Assembly: GCA_031400505.1 (NCBI GenBank)
Contig: JANNPZ010000090.1
Location: forward strand, 1 to 64,000
Origin: JAIYDJ01 sp031400505
GTDB taxonomy: Bacteria > Pseudomonadota > Alphaproteobacteria > Rhodobacterales > Rhodobacteraceae
DNA: 64,000 nt
Reading direction: 5' to 3'
Shown: in pieces, positions 61,947 through 64,000 of the stretch
How the letters are laid out: each line of letters starts with the position of its first letter
Position numbering within the stretch: the first letter of the stretch is position 1
The notes under the pieces: generated by a model
What the model was told of the DNA's origin: nothing
The model's database searches: none
Seen by the model: only the letters and a program-made list of their open reading frames with translations
Translations under genes and position numbers: made by a program

Positions 61947-62837
61947 ATGCGGAGACTGATCTGGTTGATGCTGGGGCTGGCCTGCATTGGGGTTGCGACA
62001 GCTTGGGTGTTGACCGCGCCGTCGCTGCGGCAGTCCGAAACGGTGGCCGGGTTGACCGGCGATCCGGTTCCGGGAGAGGCGGTGTTCTGGGCGGCGGGCT
62101 GCGCATCATGCCATATGACGCCGGGGGCTGAGGGGGACGCGCAGATGGTGTTGGCGGGGGGGATGGCGTTTGCCTCGCCATTCGGAACGTTCTATGCGCC
62201 GAACATCTCGACCGATGCCATGCAGGGAATTGGCAAATGGACCCAGGCCGAGCTTGCGGGGGCGGTCATGGATGGGGTGTCGCCTGCGGGCGCCCACTAC
62301 TATCCGGCGCTGCCCTACAATGCCTACAACAAGATGACGCCGCAGGACGTGGCGGATATTGCAGCCTTTCTGACCACCCTGCCCGCCGATGCCACGCCCA
62401 GCCGCGCGCATGATGTAGGCTTTCCGTTCAACATCCGCCGCAGTCTGGGGGGATGGAAGCTGTTGTTCCAAAGCAACGACTGGGTGCTTGCCAACGCAGC
62501 CTCGCCCGAAGTTGAACGGGGGCGCTACATCGTCGAGGCGCTCGAGCATTGCGGCGAGTGCCACACACCGCGCAATGCGCTGGGCGGCCTGGACCGCGGG
62601 CGCTGGCTGGGCGGCGCGCCAAGCCCCGATGGCAAGGGGACGATCCCCAATATCACGCCGGCGAAACTGACCTGGACCGAAGAAGAGATTGTCGAGTATC
62701 TGACCAGCGGCTTCACGCCCGAGTATGATTCGGTCGGCGGGCCGATGGCCCATGTGGTGGAAAACCTCGCGCGGCTGCCCGAGGCCGATCGGGCGGCGGT
62801 AGCGTCCTATCTCAAGGCGGTGCAGGCAGTGCCATGA
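61947..62837 (+). CDS. Dihaem cytochrome c, membrane-anchored
   Basis: This 296-residue protein begins with an uncleaved or signal-like segment (LIWLMLGLACIGVATAWVL) and has two haem-binding motifs, CASCH (52-56) and CGECH (202-206). Each is in a cytochrome c domain, with likely axial Met ligands later. The layout resembles the cytochrome subunit domains of alcohol or aldehyde dehydrogenase complexes, but no catalytic subunit is adjacent. GGAGGACGA precedes the ATG at 61947. The stop overlaps the next gene by 4 bases. Confidence 0.9.
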   Translation: MRRLIWLMLGLACIGVATAWVLTAPSLRQSETVAGLTGDPVPGEAVFWAAGCASCHMTPGAEGDAQMVLAGGMAFASPFGTFYAPNISTDAMQGIGKWTQAELAGAVMDGVSPAGAHYYPALPYNAYNKMTPQDVADIAAFLTTLPADATPSRAHDVGFPFNIRRSLGGWKLLFQSNDWVLANAASPEVERGRYIVEALEHCGECHTPRNALGGLDRGRWLGGAPSPDGKGTIPNITPAKLTWTEEEIVEYLTSGFTPEYDSVGGPMAHVVENLARLPEADRAAVASYLKAVQAVP

Positions 62838-63448
62838 TTCTGATCGGTCAGTTTGACAGCCCCTTTGTGCGCCGGGTCGCGATCGCGCTGCGGCTATATG
62901 GTTTGCCGTTCGAACATCGGCCCTGGTCGGTATTCGGGCAAGGCCAGGAGGTGCGCGCGCTTAACCCGCTGATGCGGGTGCCGGTGTTGGTGCTAGAGGA
63001 TGGCACGGCTCTGGCAGACAGCCACATGATGCTGGACTACCTTGACAATCTGATGCCCGATCCAATGTTTCCGCGCAATGAGCCTGCGCGTCACCGGGCA
63101 TTGCGGGTGGCGGCCATGGGATGCGGGTTGGCGGACAAGGCCGTCAGCCTGTTTTACGAACGCCGCCTTCACACCATGATATCGCCGGTCTGGGAGGCGC
63201 GCTGCGCCGAACAGATCGCCTCTGTTGCCGCAGCACTTGACACGGAACGGCCCGCCAGCGCGTTCTGGTTTGGCGACCGGATCAGCCATGCCGACATCGC
63301 CGTGGCCTGTGCGCTGCGCTTTGTGACCGAGGCTTTGCCGGGTGTGGTTGACCTCGCGGCCCTTCCGCGACTGCATGATCATTGCGCCCGGCTGGAAGCA
63401 CTGGCGGTCTTTCGCGAAACCGTCCAGCCCTTTACGGCCCCCGCCTAG
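62834..63448 (+). CDS. Glutathione S-transferase-family protein
   Basis: This 204-residue protein has the GST N-terminal thioredoxin-like fold (LIGQFDSPFVRRVAIALRLYG, with the catalytic Ser region), the glutathione-contact segment RVPVLVLEDG-TALADSHMML, and a helical C-terminal domain with WFGDRISHADIAVACALRF. It probably conjugates or reduces electrophiles. It is coupled to the cytochrome gene and converges on lipA with a 4-base overlap. Confidence 0.92.
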   Translation: MILIGQFDSPFVRRVAIALRLYGLPFEHRPWSVFGQGQEVRALNPLMRVPVLVLEDGTALADSHMMLDYLDNLMPDPMFPRNEPARHRALRVAAMGCGLADKAVSLFYERRLHTMISPVWEARCAEQIASVAAALDTERPASAFWFGDRISHADIAVACALRFVTEALPGVVDLAALPRLHDHCARLEALAVFRETVQPFTAPA

Positions 63449-64000
63449 GCGCGACCCAGACGGGCAAGGCGTGCAGTGCGCAAGGAGGCGAAATCATCGC
63501 CCGCATGATAGCTTGACCGTGTCAGGGGCGTGGCCGAAACCATCAAGAACCCCTTGCCATAGGCCGCAGCCTCATAGGCCTTGAATTCATCCGGCGTGAC
63601 AAAACGGTCAACCCGGTGATGTTTCGGGGTGGGTTGCAGATACTGCCCGATCGTCAGGAAATCGACATCGGCCACCCGCATGTCGTCCATCACCTGCCCG
63701 ACGCCTTGGCGATCCTCGCCCAGACCCACCATGATGCCTGACTTGGTAAAGATCTTGGGATCAAGTTCCTTGACGCGCTGCAAAAGCCGCAGCGACGCAA
63801 AATAACGCGCGCCCGGACGGACCGTCGGATAGAGCCCGGGCACGGTTTCAAGGTTGTGATTGAACACATCGGGTTTGGCCGCGACCACCGTTTCCAGCGC
63901 CGAGGGCTGGCATTTCAGAAAATCCGGGGTCAGGATTTCTATCGTCGTATCAGGTGCGTGGCGGCGGATGGCGCGGATGGTCATCGCAAAATGCTCGGCC
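63445..64000 (-). CDS. lipA: Lipoyl synthase, C-terminal part (5' end outside window)
   Basis: About 185 residues of the C-terminal two thirds of LipA are visible, the frame remaining open to the window edge. Family segments are LTPDFLKCQPSALETVV, NHNLETVPGLYPTVRPGARY, TKSGIMVGLGEDRQGV and TIGQYLQPTPKHHRVDRFV, ending with SSYHAGDDF whose serine ligates the auxiliary cluster. The radical-SAM CxxxCxxC motif would lie outside. LipA inserts sulfur into octanoyl groups and consumes Fe-S clusters made by the suf system. Confidence 0.96.
   Translation of the reverse strand, partial: AEHFAMTIRAIRRHAPDTTIEILTPDFLKCQPSALETVVAAKPDVFNHNLETVPGLYPTVRPGARYFASLRLLQRVKELDPKIFTKSGIMVGLGEDRQGVGQVMDDMRVADVDFLTIGQYLQPTPKHHRVDRFVTPDEFKAYEAAAYGKGFLMVSATPLTRSSYHAGDDFASLRTARLARLGRA

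Overview
The window is high-GC chromosomal DNA of an alphaproteobacterium, almost certainly a member of the Rhodobacteraceae (Rhodobacter/Roseobacter group). The evidence is gene order and gene form: an iscR-led suf operon, a dusB(nifR3)-ntrB-ntrC-ntrY-ntrX-trkA-trkH-hfq-hflX block, a fused ispDF gene, NtrC and NtrX proteins without the sigma-54 contact motif, and a family-typical GC-rich intergenic repeat at 550-613.

Layout. (1) 1-8850: iron-sulfur cluster assembly operon (iscR, a NifS/IscS-type cysteine desulfurase, sufB, an FkbM-family methyltransferase, a second methyltransferase-like protein, sufC, sufD, two Yip1-like membrane proteins, sufS). Most junctions overlap or nearly touch. No sufA, sufE/sufU or sufT follows sufS. 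(2) 8851-11392: a disturbed junction holding a truncated 5' copy of a tRNA-Arg gene, the intact tRNA-Arg(CCG), a LysR fragment, two NTF2/SnoaL-like genes and the remains of an IS5-type element. (3) 11393-22948: a tightly packed ten-gene operon, which is the most interesting part of the window. It encodes a trimethylamine-dehydrogenase-like flavoprotein lacking the flavin-linking cysteine and the catalytic histidine, an MttB-family methyltransferase without pyrrolysine, a CocE/NonD serine hydrolase, a complete peptide/opine-type ABC importer (two permeases, two ATPases, a Tat-exported binding protein) and a TetR regulator. A candidate promoter with an overlapping inverted repeat precedes it. 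I infer import and stepwise breakdown of an N-methylated ester or amide; the substrate cannot be read from sequence. (4) 23108-25263: a DAO-family FAD oxidoreductase and a divergent LuxR-type solo regulator.

(5) 25934-34813: core and accessory functions: tsf and rpsB, a BaeRF-like protein, pseudouridine catabolism (psuK-psuG), a DUF502 membrane protein, 3-hydroxybutyrate dehydrogenase, a candidate small RNA with its own promoter and terminator (about 31979-32053, minus strand), an orphan YejA-like binding protein, a 37-residue entericidin-like lipoprotein and a FrnE/DsbA-like protein. (6) 34922-46428: a Bcr/CflA-type exporter, mfd, a membrane protein, hemB, a SYLF/Ysc84 lipoprotein, DUF1330, a 3-hydroxyisobutyrate-dehydrogenase-like enzyme, a penicillin-acylase-family hydrolase, a GNAT acetyltransferase and a 42-residue lysine-rich protein. 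(7) 46452-58393: the hflX/hfq/trk/ntr/dusB block, all on the minus strand. (8) 58556-64000: ispDF, pgpA, pncC, a RatA/COQ10-like protein, hpt, a small membrane protein, a dihaem cytochrome c, a glutathione S-transferase and the 3' part of lipA.

I saw no CRISPR array, no prophage, no rRNA and no replication origin. Family assignments were made by reading the translated sequences, without database searches.
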